Below are positions 1 through 7,968 of a stretch of 32,526 bases of DNA, piece by piece. The notes below the pieces were generated by a model. It was not told the origin of the DNA. It did not search any database and was given only the letters and a program-made list of their open reading frames with translations. The translations under genes and the position numbers were made by a program. Source of the DNA: a virus. How positions within the stretch are numbered: position 1 is the first letter of the stretch; each line of letters begins with the position of its first letter. The stretch lies in IMG/VR virus record IMGVR_UViG_3300034200_000013, positions 1 through 32,526 of that record. One strand, given 5' to 3'.

Positions 1-1713
1 GTCCACATTGAAACTAACGACGAAGTGAAGAAGGCAGAGAAGGCTGCTGGTATTGAGCCTCTGCTTCCCGGCGAGACCATGCAGGACTACCGTGAGCGTC
101 TTGGTGGACTCAAGAAAGAGCTTGAGCCTATTGAAGAAGTTCGTCCCGGTCCCGGCATGACTCCATCTCAGATTACCTTCGAGCCTGCTATGATTGCAGC
201 CAAGAAGATGGAAAAGAAAATCCACGACCAGCTTGAAGAGTCTCATGCCTCTAAGCACCTGCGGTCTACTGCCTTTGAGTGTGCTTTGTTTGGTACTGGC
301 GTAATGAAGGGTCCGTTTGCAGTCGATAAAGAGTATCCTCGCTGGGACGATGCTGGTGTTTACGATCCGGTGATGAAGACTGTCCCTATGGTCTCCAACG
401 TGTCTATCTGGAACTTCTACCCGGACCCAGATGCCAACAACATGGAAGAGTCTGAGTTTGCCATTGAGCGTCACAAGATGTCTCGCAGTGATCTCCGTAA
501 GCTTGCTACCCGTCCCTACTTCCGTAAGAATGAGATTGAAGCTGCAATCAAGTCTGGCCCCAACTACATCAAAGAGTGGTGGGAGCAGGTCATGGAAGAT
601 GATGCCCAACAACCCAACACAGAGCGTTATGAGGTTCTGGAGTTCTGGGGCAATGTGGACAAAGACATCCTTGAGAACCACAACGTAACTATCCCTTCTG
701 AACTCAAGAACAAGTCTCAAGTCTCAGTCAATATCTGGGTCTGCAACGGCAGAGTTCTTCGTCTTGTGATGAACCCCTTCACACCCACGATCATCCCATT
801 CTACGTTGTGCCCTATGAGATCAATCCCTATTCGATGTGGGGCGTTGGTGTTGCAGAGAACATGGATGACACTCAGACCCTGATGAACGGGTTCATGCGT
901 ATGGCGGTGGACAATGCTGCTCTGAGCGGTAACTTGATTATTGAAGTGGACGAGACAAACCTTGTTCCGGGTCAAGACCTGAGTGTGTACCCCGGTAAAG
1001 TCTTCCGGCGTCAGGGTGGCGCTCCGGGTCAAGCTATCTTCGGCACGAAGTTCCCCAACGTCTCCAACGAGAACATGCAGATGTTTGATAAAGCCAGAGT
1101 ATTGGCCGATGAATCTACTGGCTTCCCGTCGTTTGCCCATGGCCAGACTGGCGTAAGTGGCGTTGGTCGTACAGCCTCTGGTATTTCCATGCTGATGTCT
1201 GCCGCTAACGGTTCTATCCGTACTGTGGTCAAGAACATTGACGACTATTTGCTTGCCCCTCTTGGTAAAGCACTGTTCAGCTTCAACATGCAGTTTGACT
1301 TTGATCCTGAGATCAAGGGTGACTTGGAAGTCAAGGCTGCTGGTACTGAATCCCTGATGGCCAATGAAGTTCGTTCTCAGCGTCTAATGCAGTTCCTTGG
1401 TGTTGTACAGAACCCTGTCCTCGCTCCGTTTGCTCGTATGGATTACATCGTCCGTGAGATTGCTAAGTCTATGGACCTTGATCCCGATAAGGTTGCAAAC
1501 TCCATGCAACGTGCAGCCATTCAAGCTGAAATCCTCAAGAGCTTCCAAGCAACTCAACCCCCTGCACCTCAACCGGGACAACCTCCTGCTGCTCCTGCAG
1601 GTGTTCAGGCTCAGGATACGACAGGCTCTGGTGGCGGTAACATGGGCACTGGTTCTGTCCCTACTCCGGGTGAGCCGGGTTTTGCAGCCAATACTGGTGA
1701 GGGCCAGCAGTGA
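1..1713 (+). CDS. Portal (head-tail connector) protein, 5'-truncated
   Basis: The reading frame is open from base 1, giving 570 residues, so the true start lies upstream; the GTG at 25 is probably internal. The portal forms the dodecameric ring at the capsid vertex through which DNA is packaged and ejected. The call rests on the podovirus portal character (alternating helical and beta segments, a conserved tract around SNVSIWNFYPDPDA near residue 145, then GWGVGVAENMDDTQ-type residues near 280) and on position, directly before scaffold and capsid genes. The last ~60 residues are Pro/Gly/Gln-rich and low-complexity, as in portal C-terminal tails. The stop overlaps the next gene's GTG start (GTGA). 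The family call is from recall of podovirus portals, without a search. Terminase is not seen and is presumably upstream of the window. Confidence 0.85.
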   Translation, partial: VHIETNDEVKKAEKAAGIEPLLPGETMQDYRERLGGLKKELEPIEEVRPGPGMTPSQITFEPAMIAAKKMEKKIHDQLEESHASKHLRSTAFECALFGTGVMKGPFAVDKEYPRWDDAGVYDPVMKTVPMVSNVSIWNFYPDPDANNMEESEFAIERHKMSRSDLRKLATRPYFRKNEIEAAIKSGPNYIKEWWEQVMEDDAQQPNTERYEVLEFWGNVDKDILENHNVTIPSELKNKSQVSVNIWVCNGRVLRLVMNPFTPTIIPFYVVPYEINPYSMWGVGVAENMDDTQTLMNGFMRMAVDNAALSGNLIIEVDETNLVPGQDLSVYPGKVFRRQGGAPGQAIFGTKFPNVSNENMQMFDKARVLADESTGFPSFAHGQTGVSGVGRTASGISMLMSAANGSIRTVVKNIDDYLLAPLGKALFSFNMQFDFDPEIKGDLEVKAAGTESLMANEVRSQRLMQFLGVVQNPVLAPFARMDYIVREIAKSMDLDPDKVANSMQRAAIQAEILKSFQATQPPAPQPGQPPAAPAGVQAQDTTGSGGGNMGTGSVPTPGEPGFAANTGEGQQ

Positions 1714-1901
1714 ACCTAAAGCCTTTCGTCAACAACAAAGAACTCTGGGTAGACTTTCAGCAAGAGTTGGGCAACAGAATCCAAGCCTGCTATAAGAAGC
1801 TTGAACAGGTCACAGACACTGTAGATATTTACCGGACTCAAGGAGAAATTCAAGCCTTGAAGAACCTGATGAAACTCCGTGACAAGGTTAATGCAGAATG
1901 A
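1710..1901 (+). CDS. Small helical protein between portal and mosaic protein genes
   Basis: 63 residues, starting with GTG at 1710 that overlaps the portal stop (GTGA), and ending in an ATGA overlap with the next gene. This tight translational coupling on both sides supports it as a real gene. The sequence is charged and predicted mostly helical (ELGNRIQACYKKLEQ, then GEIQALKNLMKLRDKV), compatible with a short coiled coil. No catalytic motif or membrane segment is visible. Small proteins in this position in podovirus-like genomes are usually of unknown function. A minor head protein or assembly factor is possible by context only. Confidence 0.7.
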   Translation: MNLKPFVNNKELWVDFQQELGNRIQACYKKLEQVTDTVDIYRTQGEIQALKNLMKLRDKVNAE

Positions 1902-4900
1902 TTGAAGACGATCAGACAGTCAGTGCTTTTTCTGCTCCAAACCGCAGAGATGCTTTTCTAAAAGCTAGGTCAGAGGCACCGAAGCAAAAAGGGCTTTCTT
2001 ACACAGACCTTTTGATTGACAACATTGTTGGTCTTGACAACGAGTATGAATCCTTTGGGGAAGCCTTTGGTAAATCCTTCAACGAGGATGAAATTGGTAC
2101 ACTCAAGAATATGGCAGTCAGTGCTTATGAGGGTGCCAAAGAGTTTGTAACTAGCCCCATTGAGACCTCCAAAGACATTGCTACAGAAATCTCTGACAGT
2201 GTATCCAGACTTGGTGCAGAAAGCCTTGATGGCAGAATCAAGCGGATGTATGGTGTAGGCTATCAGGATGCTACTGAGGAGCAGGTCACTAAAGCACGAG
2301 AGGCTGTCATTGGTGATGCTATTACTGCTTCCTCTTTGGTCCCTGCCGCCAAGGGTGCAACGACAGTAGCTAAGGTCGCAAGACTGCCAAAAACAGGTCA
2401 GCCAAAACTCTCTTCTGTTGAAGACATTATTAACGCTGAAGACTTTGAGCTTCTTGATGAAAATTTTATCCCAGTAAACAAACCAAGTGTAGAGTCTCTC
2501 AAATCTGAGATAGGCTACATGCTAGGAGAGGAACTTACCCCCCAAGAGGGACTCGCCAAGATTAAAAAGGCTAACTCAGAAGACCTCGGGCTTTACAAAG
2601 AAGGTACAACACTTGGGGACTCGGCCATCGAGAAAAGTAAGATTTTTTCCTCCTTAAAAGAAGATGAACTTTTAAAGCTTGCAGAAGACTTACCGCACTG
2701 GGAAGATTCAAAGTACGGTGATTACCTAAAGAATACTCTAGTACCTGTTGCAAAGTATGCAGGCGCTGATTGGAGTGCACTTCTAGAAACCTTAAATGAC
2801 ATCTCTTCCTACCTACCAACAAAAGAAAACCCTCAACTTGCGTTCTTGACTGAAAAGCCACTTCCAAAGAAAGCTCCTATAGGGGAGAGGGCAGCTACAG
2901 GCAGTGCACCCCGTGCAGCAGACCCCAAGGCAGAAAAGCTTGGCTTTTTTGATACTGTGTATCACACTTCAGTGTCTCCACAAGAGTTCACAGAGTTTGA
3001 CCTCCAGAAAAGTTTTAGTGGTGCAGTTAGGGCTGCTCAAGACCTACTAGGTGTCCACGTAGGTACAGCTAGGGCTGCTGCAGAAAGAAACTTTCAAGCT
3101 TACCGTAAAGACGACACCCCTACAGGATTTACAATGGAGCTTCGTGCTAGGGCGACTGATCCTCTTATGAAGGGCGATCTTGCAAGAATGTTTGGAAAAG
3201 CACCAGAGGACATCTTTTCTCCCGGTAACAAACCTTTAACAGAGGCAGATATTGGGGAGGCCATTTCTTTTTATGAAGACATGCTTTTCAAAGATAAACA
3301 ACCACCTAAAAATGCTAGGGAGCTTGCAGCCGTAGCCTTTAGAAGAGAGTTGGCAAGAGAAGGGTTTACTCATATTCCGTATATTAATGATGTAGAAGAC
3401 CCCGGAAGCATAAGCTACATCATGCTTGTGGATAGACCTAAGGATTCTCCTGCAGTCTTAAGAGATGTACGTGCAGAGTTTGACCCCAAGAAAATTACAG
3501 AACCAGACCTAAGATTTGCCCAAGGTGGCATGGTAGAGGACGACCAAATGAATAGACTGATGCAAGAAGGTGGTATGGCTGATGACGGAATGAACCGTGA
3601 GCCTGTCACTGGTAACGAAATCCCTCCGGGTTCCTTGGCTTCGGAAGTGCGAGATGACATTCCTGCCCAACTCTCTGAGGGTGAGTATGTTGTACCTGCA
3701 GATGTGTTGCGCTACTACGGTGTGCGGTTCTTCGAAGACCTTCGTGCTCAGGCTAAGCAGGGCATGATGGAGATGGAGTCTGACGGTCGTATCGGTGGTA
3801 CCCCCGTAAACGCTCAGGGAGTGCCCATGGAAGGCCAAGAAGAGCAGCTTACCCCTGAGGAAGAGCAGATGCTCATGGAGGCCCTAGGAGGCTCTGGGGC
3901 TGCGCCTACGGGTATGGCCTACGGCGGTATGATTGAGCAGCCTGCTCCTACTCCCTACCAAGACCAAGCTACCATGTACCAGATGCCTGCAGGTATGGGT
4001 GGCTCTATGGGTATGCAAGAAGGTGGTGTGGTTGAGGAGCCATTTGATCGCACTAAATTTACTCTGGGTAATGACACTTCCTCCGTCATTGAGACTAGAC
4101 GCTACATCAATCCAACGACCAAAGAAGAGCGCACTGTGAACTTCTTGAACGGTATTGCGCTCGGGATTATCCCAGAGGGTTTTGTTCCTTGGACCAAAGA
4201 GCTTGCAGATCAACCTAAACCCGGAACAGAGACTGGTACTACTACTGGTACCCCTGAGGTTAAGACTGAACGTGATGACAGAGGAAGGGACAGAGATCAA
4301 ACTGCCACGACAGGTGAAGGTTCTATGGGTTGGGCCGAAAAGAACTTTGATGCAATCACTTCTGATCCCCTTGGCTATGCAACAAACGTTTACAAGGACG
4401 CCAGCCAACCTGCTTCGGGCCTCGGTAAAATGTTTGGTATGACAGGGCTTGGGAAGATTACTGGTGACTTCAATACTCTGGGGGCGATCTCATCCTTGGA
4501 GGCAGCTAAATCAGAAACAAAACCCGGATCAACAGAGGCAAATACCATTCAAGGTTATATTGATGCACTCTCAAACAGCCTTGATTCAAATGTTGCAAAT
4601 GCACTTTACTCGACCGGACTTGTCGCAACGGGCAATCAAAAAATTACAGCTAAGGACAAGTTGAAGGGTACGGGAGTTACAACAACTTCATCAGCACCCT
4701 CGGGAACTCCTGCAGGGACTCCAACAACGAGTACCTCGAAAGACTCCGACAACAAACCCACAGCTTCAGGCAATAAACTTGGTTTCAGTCCAAGTACCCC
4801 GTCTAGTAATGTTGGTGTAACTCGTACTGGTGGTGATAAAGGCGTTGGTTTTGGTGCTTCTGTTGGAAAAGTTGATACCAAGTCTACCAGTGATAAAGGT

Positions 4901-5116
4901 TTGAGCATGGGAACCTCTGGTGGAACCAACACTGGCAACAATCCCGGAAATCCGAATGCCCCCGGCTACAGCGGGAGTAGTGGTACTGGTAATGTAGGTA
5001 CTGGGACTTCTGGCAGCTACGGTCAAGGTGGGTCAAATGCAACTCGTCGTGCAGAGGGTGGCCTCATCTCCAAACCTGAAAAGACTACTCGCGGTAAAAA
5101 AGGTCTTGCCTCTTAA
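1898..5116 (+). CDS. Large mosaic phage protein with ADP-ribosyltransferase-like segment
   Basis: 1072 residues, ATG overlapping the previous stop. The N-terminal ~170 residues are helical (around GLDNEYESFGEAFGKSF). At about 345-545 there is a region resembling ART-type polyvalent-protein domains: VYHTSVSP, then GVHVGTARAAAERNF, then GFTHIPYINDVEDPGSISYI. At about 577-640 lies PGSLASEVRDDIPAQLSEGE followed by YVVPADVLRYYG, a motif I recall from many marine phage structural proteins. Met/Gly-rich linkers with recurrent GGM/GGV turns follow. The last ~250 residues are Ser/Thr/Gly-rich and low-complexity. Position between portal and scaffold suggests a virion or head-associated protein, possibly injected. 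The ART assignment is inference from motifs; enzymatic activity is unproven, and the Met/Gly linkers mark a multi-domain mosaic. Confidence 0.7.
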   Translation: MIEDDQTVSAFSAPNRRDAFLKARSEAPKQKGLSYTDLLIDNIVGLDNEYESFGEAFGKSFNEDEIGTLKNMAVSAYEGAKEFVTSPIETSKDIATEISDSVSRLGAESLDGRIKRMYGVGYQDATEEQVTKAREAVIGDAITASSLVPAAKGATTVAKVARLPKTGQPKLSSVEDIINAEDFELLDENFIPVNKPSVESLKSEIGYMLGEELTPQEGLAKIKKANSEDLGLYKEGTTLGDSAIEKSKIFSSLKEDELLKLAEDLPHWEDSKYGDYLKNTLVPVAKYAGADWSALLETLNDISSYLPTKENPQLAFLTEKPLPKKAPIGERAATGSAPRAADPKAEKLGFFDTVYHTSVSPQEFTEFDLQKSFSGAVRAAQDLLGVHVGTARAAAERNFQAYRKDDTPTGFTMELRARATDPLMKGDLARMFGKAPEDIFSPGNKPLTEADIGEAISFYEDMLFKDKQPPKNARELAAVAFRRELAREGFTHIPYINDVEDPGSISYIMLVDRPKDSPAVLRDVRAEFDPKKITEPDLRFAQGGMVEDDQMNRLMQEGGMADDGMNREPVTGNEIPPGSLASEVRDDIPAQLSEGEYVVPADVLRYYGVRFFEDLRAQAKQGMMEMESDGRIGGTPVNAQGVPMEGQEEQLTPEEEQMLMEALGGSGAAPTGMAYGGMIEQPAPTPYQDQATMYQMPAGMGGSMGMQEGGVVEEPFDRTKFTLGNDTSSVIETRRYINPTTKEERTVNFLNGIALGIIPEGFVPWTKELADQPKPGTETGTTTGTPEVKTERDDRGRDRDQTATTGEGSMGWAEKNFDAITSDPLGYATNVYKDASQPASGLGKMFGMTGLGKITGDFNTLGAISSLEAAKSETKPGSTEANTIQGYIDALSNSLDSNVANALYSTGLVATGNQKITAKDKLKGTGVTTTSSAPSGTPAGTPTTSTSKDSDNKPTASGNKLGFSPSTPSSNVGVTRTGGDKGVGFGASVGKVDTKSTSDKGLSMGTSGGTNTGNNPGNPNAPGYSGSSGTGNVGTGTSGSYGQGGSNATRRAEGGLISKPEKTTRGKKGLAS

Positions 5117-5134
5117 CTGAGACTGTGCTATACA
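5106..5134 (+). promoter_or_regulatory. Sigma70-like promoter before scaffold gene
   Basis: TTGCCT (5106-5111) and TATACA (5129-5134) are separated by 17 bases, and the -10 is preceded by TG one base away (5126-5127), an extended -10. The -35 lies inside the end of the upstream coding region. The start site would be near 5141, about 43 bases before the scaffold ATG. Each hexamer matches consensus at 4 of 6 bases, so this is a moderate candidate. Confidence 0.45.
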
Positions 5135-5148
5135 AATAATAAGGCTAC

Positions 5149-5162
5149 CCAGCCAAGGCTGG
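5149..5162 (+). other. Small hairpin in scaffold leader
   Basis: CCAGC and GCTGG are complementary around a 4-base loop (CAAG), giving a 5-bp GC-rich stem just after the predicted transcription start. No T-run follows, so it is not a terminator. It could be a 5' leader stem, or chance. Confidence 0.35.
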
Positions 5163-5183
5163 CCCCAACATAAAGGATAAAGA

Positions 5184-6041
5184 ATGTCTGTAACTAAAGT
5201 CTACGTTGATTCCTCATTCAGCAGCCGTAACCGTAAACGTATTGAGAATGAAGAAAAAGAACTTGAAGAGCTTATCAATAGAACAAAGGCCCCAGAAGAA
5301 GAGCCTAAAGAAGAAGTAGAGGTCAAGACCCAAGAGGTTGAGCCTGAACCTAACGACCCGGAAGAGAAGTCTTTTAAGAAACGCTATGGTGATCTGCGTA
5401 GACACCTCTCTGAAAAAGAAAAAGAGTGGGAAGCAAAGTTCGAGGAGTTGAAGAACTCTGTGACACCCAGTGCACGTATTTTGCCCCCTAAGTCTGATGA
5501 AGACATTGCAGCATGGGCAAGAAAGTACCCTGATGTTGCCTCTATTGTTGAGACGATTGCAACTAAGAAAGCAGAAGAAAAGCTCTCTCAGTACAAAAAC
5601 AAGTTTGATGAATACGAGAAGATGTCTGTTGAGGCTGTGCGGAACAAGGCCCTTGATGCTATCCGAGTGTCTCACTCCGACTTTGATGCTCTCCGTAAGT
5701 CTGACGAGTTCCACAATTGGGCAGAAGAACAACCTAAGTGGGTTCAGGATGCTCTCTATGAGAACGAAGAAGATGCCCGTGCAGTGATCCGTGTTCTTGA
5801 CCTATACAAAGTCGATAAGGGTTTGACCCCCTCGGCCCTCAAGGCGAAGAGCAAAGAAGCTGCCTCTCTCATCCAAACCAAGACCAAAGCCAATGTGGAC
5901 TTTGATAAGGACGGTGAGAAGATTTACGAATCCCGTGTTGCTAAGATGAACATGGATGAATACGCCAAGAACGAGAACAAGATCATGGAAGCTATCCGCA
6001 AGGGTAATTTTGTGTACGATCTCTCTGGCGGTGCAAGATAG
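5184..6041 (+). CDS. Capsid scaffold protein
   Basis: 285 residues, very acidic and lysine/glutamate-rich with no cysteine, predicted almost entirely helical. The first ~70 residues are charged and disordered (EEEPKEEVEVKTQEVEPEPN). A coiled-coil stretch follows (LRRHLSEKEKEWEAKFEELK), then a helical middle and a basic, helical C-terminus, where scaffolds usually bind coat protein. The gene lies directly before the major capsid gene, the standard position. Scaffold organises procapsid assembly and leaves before or during packaging. No protease motif is visible, so it is not an evident protease-scaffold fusion. A weak AAGGA precedes the ATG. The preceding 67-base gap holds the candidate promoter and hairpin. 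Confidence 0.82.
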   Translation: MSVTKVYVDSSFSSRNRKRIENEEKELEELINRTKAPEEEPKEEVEVKTQEVEPEPNDPEEKSFKKRYGDLRRHLSEKEKEWEAKFEELKNSVTPSARILPPKSDEDIAAWARKYPDVASIVETIATKKAEEKLSQYKNKFDEYEKMSVEAVRNKALDAIRVSHSDFDALRKSDEFHNWAEEQPKWVQDALYENEEDARAVIRVLDLYKVDKGLTPSALKAKSKEAASLIQTKTKANVDFDKDGEKIYESRVAKMNMDEYAKNENKIMEAIRKGNFVYDLSGGAR

Positions 6042-6044
6042 TTC

Positions 6045-6072
6045 TTGACAAGTAAGGACTTCTTCATATAAC
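6045..6072 (+). promoter_or_regulatory. Strong sigma70-like promoter for major capsid gene
   Basis: A perfect TTGACA (6045-6050) and TATAAC (6067-6072, 5 of 6) are separated by 16 bases, four bases after the scaffold stop. This is the best promoter match noticed in the window. The predicted start (about 6078-6080) leaves a ~213-base leader before the capsid ATG. It implies capsid transcription by host-type RNA polymerase, independent of the portal-scaffold transcript. Confidence 0.65.
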
Positions 6073-6077
6073 TACCT

Positions 6078-6121
6078 CAAATAGCTGTGGCCTCTCAGTG
6101 ACACCCATGGCTATTTGTTTT
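6078..6121 (+). terminator. Long hairpin followed by TTTT, terminator or 5' leader stem
   Basis: CAAATAGCTGTGG (6078-6090) pairs with CCATGGCTATTTG (6105-6117) over 13 positions, two of them G-U, around a 14-base loop, followed by TTTT. This has the form of an intrinsic terminator for the scaffold transcript. The adjacent promoter would start transcription at the first bases of the stem, so on capsid mRNA it would instead form a 5'-terminal stem-loop. The short T-run makes termination partial at best. Confidence 0.5.
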
Positions 6122-6292
6122 CCCTTAAAGCTTAACCATCAAGTAAGACTTACCTGACTAAGTACAGGCCCATATTCTTTGAACCGTAACTGATCCTTAT
6201 AGTTCATAGACGATGCACCCTAGAATCCCGTCAGCCTCTTATAGAGATGTTTCGCTTCTAATCAAAGCCAAATATCATAGGAGGATTTTCTC

Positions 6293-7369
6293 ATGGCTTT
6301 TCAAACTGCTCCGGGCTACGGCTCGCTTCCTAATGGAAATTTTTCTTCGGTCATCTACTCGAAGAAAGTTCAACTCGCTCTCCGTAAAGCAACTGTGGTT
6401 GGTGACATCACTAACTCGGATTACTTCGGTGAAATCTCGGCTCAGGGTGATACCGTCCGTATCATCAAAGAACCGGAAATCTCGGTCTCGTCCTACGCAC
6501 GTGGCACCCAGATTCAAGCTCAAGACCTCGACGACGAAGACTTCTCGCTGGTTATCGACAAGGCCAACTATTTCGCCTTCAAAGTTGATGACATCGAAGA
6601 AGCTCACTCGCACGTCAACTTCATGGACCTTGCTACCAACCGTGCGGCTTACCGCTTGGCTGACCAGCATGACCAAGAAGTTCTGGGCTACCTCTCGGGC
6701 TACAAGCAGGCCGCTCTGCACACCAACGCTGGTACCGTGAATGACGTTGTGAATGGCACCAAAGCTATCACCACGGCTGGCTCGGACGAACTGCTGGCTT
6801 CGATGAAGCTCTCGCGCCCTTCGTTTGGCAACATCACCACGGCTGGTAGCGTTGGGGACTCGATCCCGGTTGCTGCTCGTCTTCCGGGTGCTAGTGCTCT
6901 CCCGACCACTCACGTCTCGCCCGTCATGCTGATTAACCGCATGGGCCGTCTGCTCGACCAGCAGAACGTGGACAAGACTGGCCGTTGGTTGGTGATTGAC
7001 CCCGTAATGATGGAAGTCCTGATGGACGAAGATTCGCGCTTCCTGAATGCAGATCAGGGCGAGTCGGGTGCTCTGCGTAACGGTCTGGTTCTGACGAACT
7101 GGAACGGCTTCCGCGTCTACGTGTCGAACAACCTGCCGCAAGTCGGTACTGGTTCGTCCTTCGTTGGTAACTCCAGTGCACAGTCCACGAACTACGGTGT
7201 GATCGTTGCTGGTCATGACTCGGCTGTGGCTACCGCTGAGCAGATCAACAAGACCGAAACCTACCGTGACCCGGACTCGTTCGCTGACATCGTGCGTGGT
7301 ATGCACCTGTACGGTCGTAAGATTCTGCGCCCGGAAGCTCTGACGGTTGCTCGTTACAACCTCGCCTAA
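6293..7369 (+). CDS. Major capsid protein (HK97 fold, P22-coat-like)
   Basis: 358 residues with an excellent AGGAGG (6279-6284) eight bases before the ATG, fitting high expression. The N-terminal pattern (VIYSKKVQLALRKATVVGDI, then GDTVRIIKEPEISVSSYARG) is the N-arm and E-loop style of phage coat proteins. A helical spine-like region follows (VDDIEEAHSHVNFMDLATNR) and then a P/A-domain region with VLTNWNGFRVYVSNNLPQ. Position after scaffold and its own promoter agree. Serine is encoded mostly by TCG (about 20 codons), whereas the portal gene uses it about twice in ~33 serines; this marks strong codon bias or a different history. The HK97-fold call is family knowledge, not a structural test. 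Confidence 0.9.
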   Translation: MAFQTAPGYGSLPNGNFSSVIYSKKVQLALRKATVVGDITNSDYFGEISAQGDTVRIIKEPEISVSSYARGTQIQAQDLDDEDFSLVIDKANYFAFKVDDIEEAHSHVNFMDLATNRAAYRLADQHDQEVLGYLSGYKQAALHTNAGTVNDVVNGTKAITTAGSDELLASMKLSRPSFGNITTAGSVGDSIPVAARLPGASALPTTHVSPVMLINRMGRLLDQQNVDKTGRWLVIDPVMMEVLMDEDSRFLNADQGESGALRNGLVLTNWNGFRVYVSNNLPQVGTGSSFVGNSSAQSTNYGVIVAGHDSAVATAEQINKTETYRDPDSFADIVRGMHLYGRKILRPEALTVARYNLA

Positions 7370-7379
7370 TATAGACCCT

Positions 7380-7404
7380 AGGGTATCCCTCTGTGGGGTA
7401 CCCT
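7380..7404 (+). other. Intergenic RNA hairpin A (after capsid gene)
   Basis: AGGGTATCCC (7380-7389) pairs with GGGGTACCCT (7395-7404) in a 10-bp stem (one T-G pair) around a 5-base loop TCTGT. It starts 11 bases after the capsid stop and ends 26 bases before the next ATG. TAACC rather than a T-run follows, so it is unlikely to be an ordinary terminator. It is related to the hairpin at 7926-7949. Confidence 0.65.
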
Positions 7405-7430
7405 TAACCGCCATAGGAAAGGACACTTAA

Positions 7431-7916
7431 ATGGCTACTGTTACCACTCTCGCGGGCGGGTCTGTTGATGGCTTCACCGCTGGGCGTATGCCCTACTTCA
7501 AAGAAGTCTTGGTTGACTTCGCCGCTGCTGCTACTGCCAAAGGCTCGGCTCTGGCTGCTGCTGACGTGATCGAAGCTATCTCGGTTCCGGCCAATAGCAT
7601 GATCCTGAACGCTGGTCTGGAAGTTATCACCGTTGCTGGTGGTGAGTCCTCGGACAACACTCTGGACCTCGGCACTGGCGTTGACGCTGACAACTTCGTT
7701 GATGGTTTCGACCTTGACGCTGCTGCTGCTGGCGCTTATGCTCAGAATGCTGCTGCTTTCCAGCCCATCGTGGTTGGCACTGCTGACACCATTGACCTGA
7801 CGATTGCTACCGCTACGACTGCCCCGACCTCGGGTGTGGTTCGCGTGTGGGCTGTTCTGATTGACATTGATGCACGTAAGACCGCTGCAGAAGTTGACCG
7901 CGACACTCTCGCATAA
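7431..7916 (+). CDS. Probable capsid decoration or minor head protein
   Basis: 161 residues, alanine-rich, acidic and without cysteine; predicted beta-rich with long Ala stretches (VDFAAAATAKGSALAAADVI, DLDAAAAGAYAQNAAA). The gene follows the capsid gene and shares its codon habits (four of about seven serines are TCG), suggesting similar high-level expression. An AGGAAAGGA tract precedes the ATG. Capsid-cementing or decoration proteins commonly sit here and are small, beta-rich and acidic. No motif proves this. The gene is framed by two related hairpins (7380-7404 and 7926-7949). Confidence 0.65.
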   Translation: MATVTTLAGGSVDGFTAGRMPYFKEVLVDFAAAATAKGSALAAADVIEAISVPANSMILNAGLEVITVAGGESSDNTLDLGTGVDADNFVDGFDLDAAAAGAYAQNAAAFQPIVVGTADTIDLTIATATTAPTSGVVRVWAVLIDIDARKTAAEVDRDTLA

Positions 7917-7925
7917 TTAAACATT

Positions 7926-7949
7926 AGGGTGTCCTCTAGGGGGCACCCT
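7926..7949 (+). other. Intergenic RNA hairpin B (after decoration gene)
   Basis: AGGGTGTCC (7926-7934) pairs with the GGGGCACCCT side ending at 7949, a 9-10-bp stem with a short CTAG-type loop. It begins 10 bases after the stop and ends 19 bases before the next ATG. It matches hairpin A in sequence, position and the flanking TTAAC, with an A-U pair replaced by G-C on both arms. Confidence 0.65.
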
Positions 7950-7968
7950 TAACTTTCGAGGGAAAAAG

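Noticed and set aside
25-27. GTG as start of the portal protein
   Set aside because: The frame is open to base 1 and portal proteins are usually longer at the N-terminus, so the gene is treated as truncated by the window.
6122-6292. Further genes or a second promoter in the capsid leader
   Set aside because: Short frames only; TTGAAC (6179) and TATAGT (6198) are just 13 bases apart, too close for a sigma70 promoter.
6275-7426. 383-codon minus-strand frame opposite the capsid gene
   Set aside because: Created by the strong codon bias of the capsid gene; it covers the capsid ribosome site and leader and has no family resemblance.
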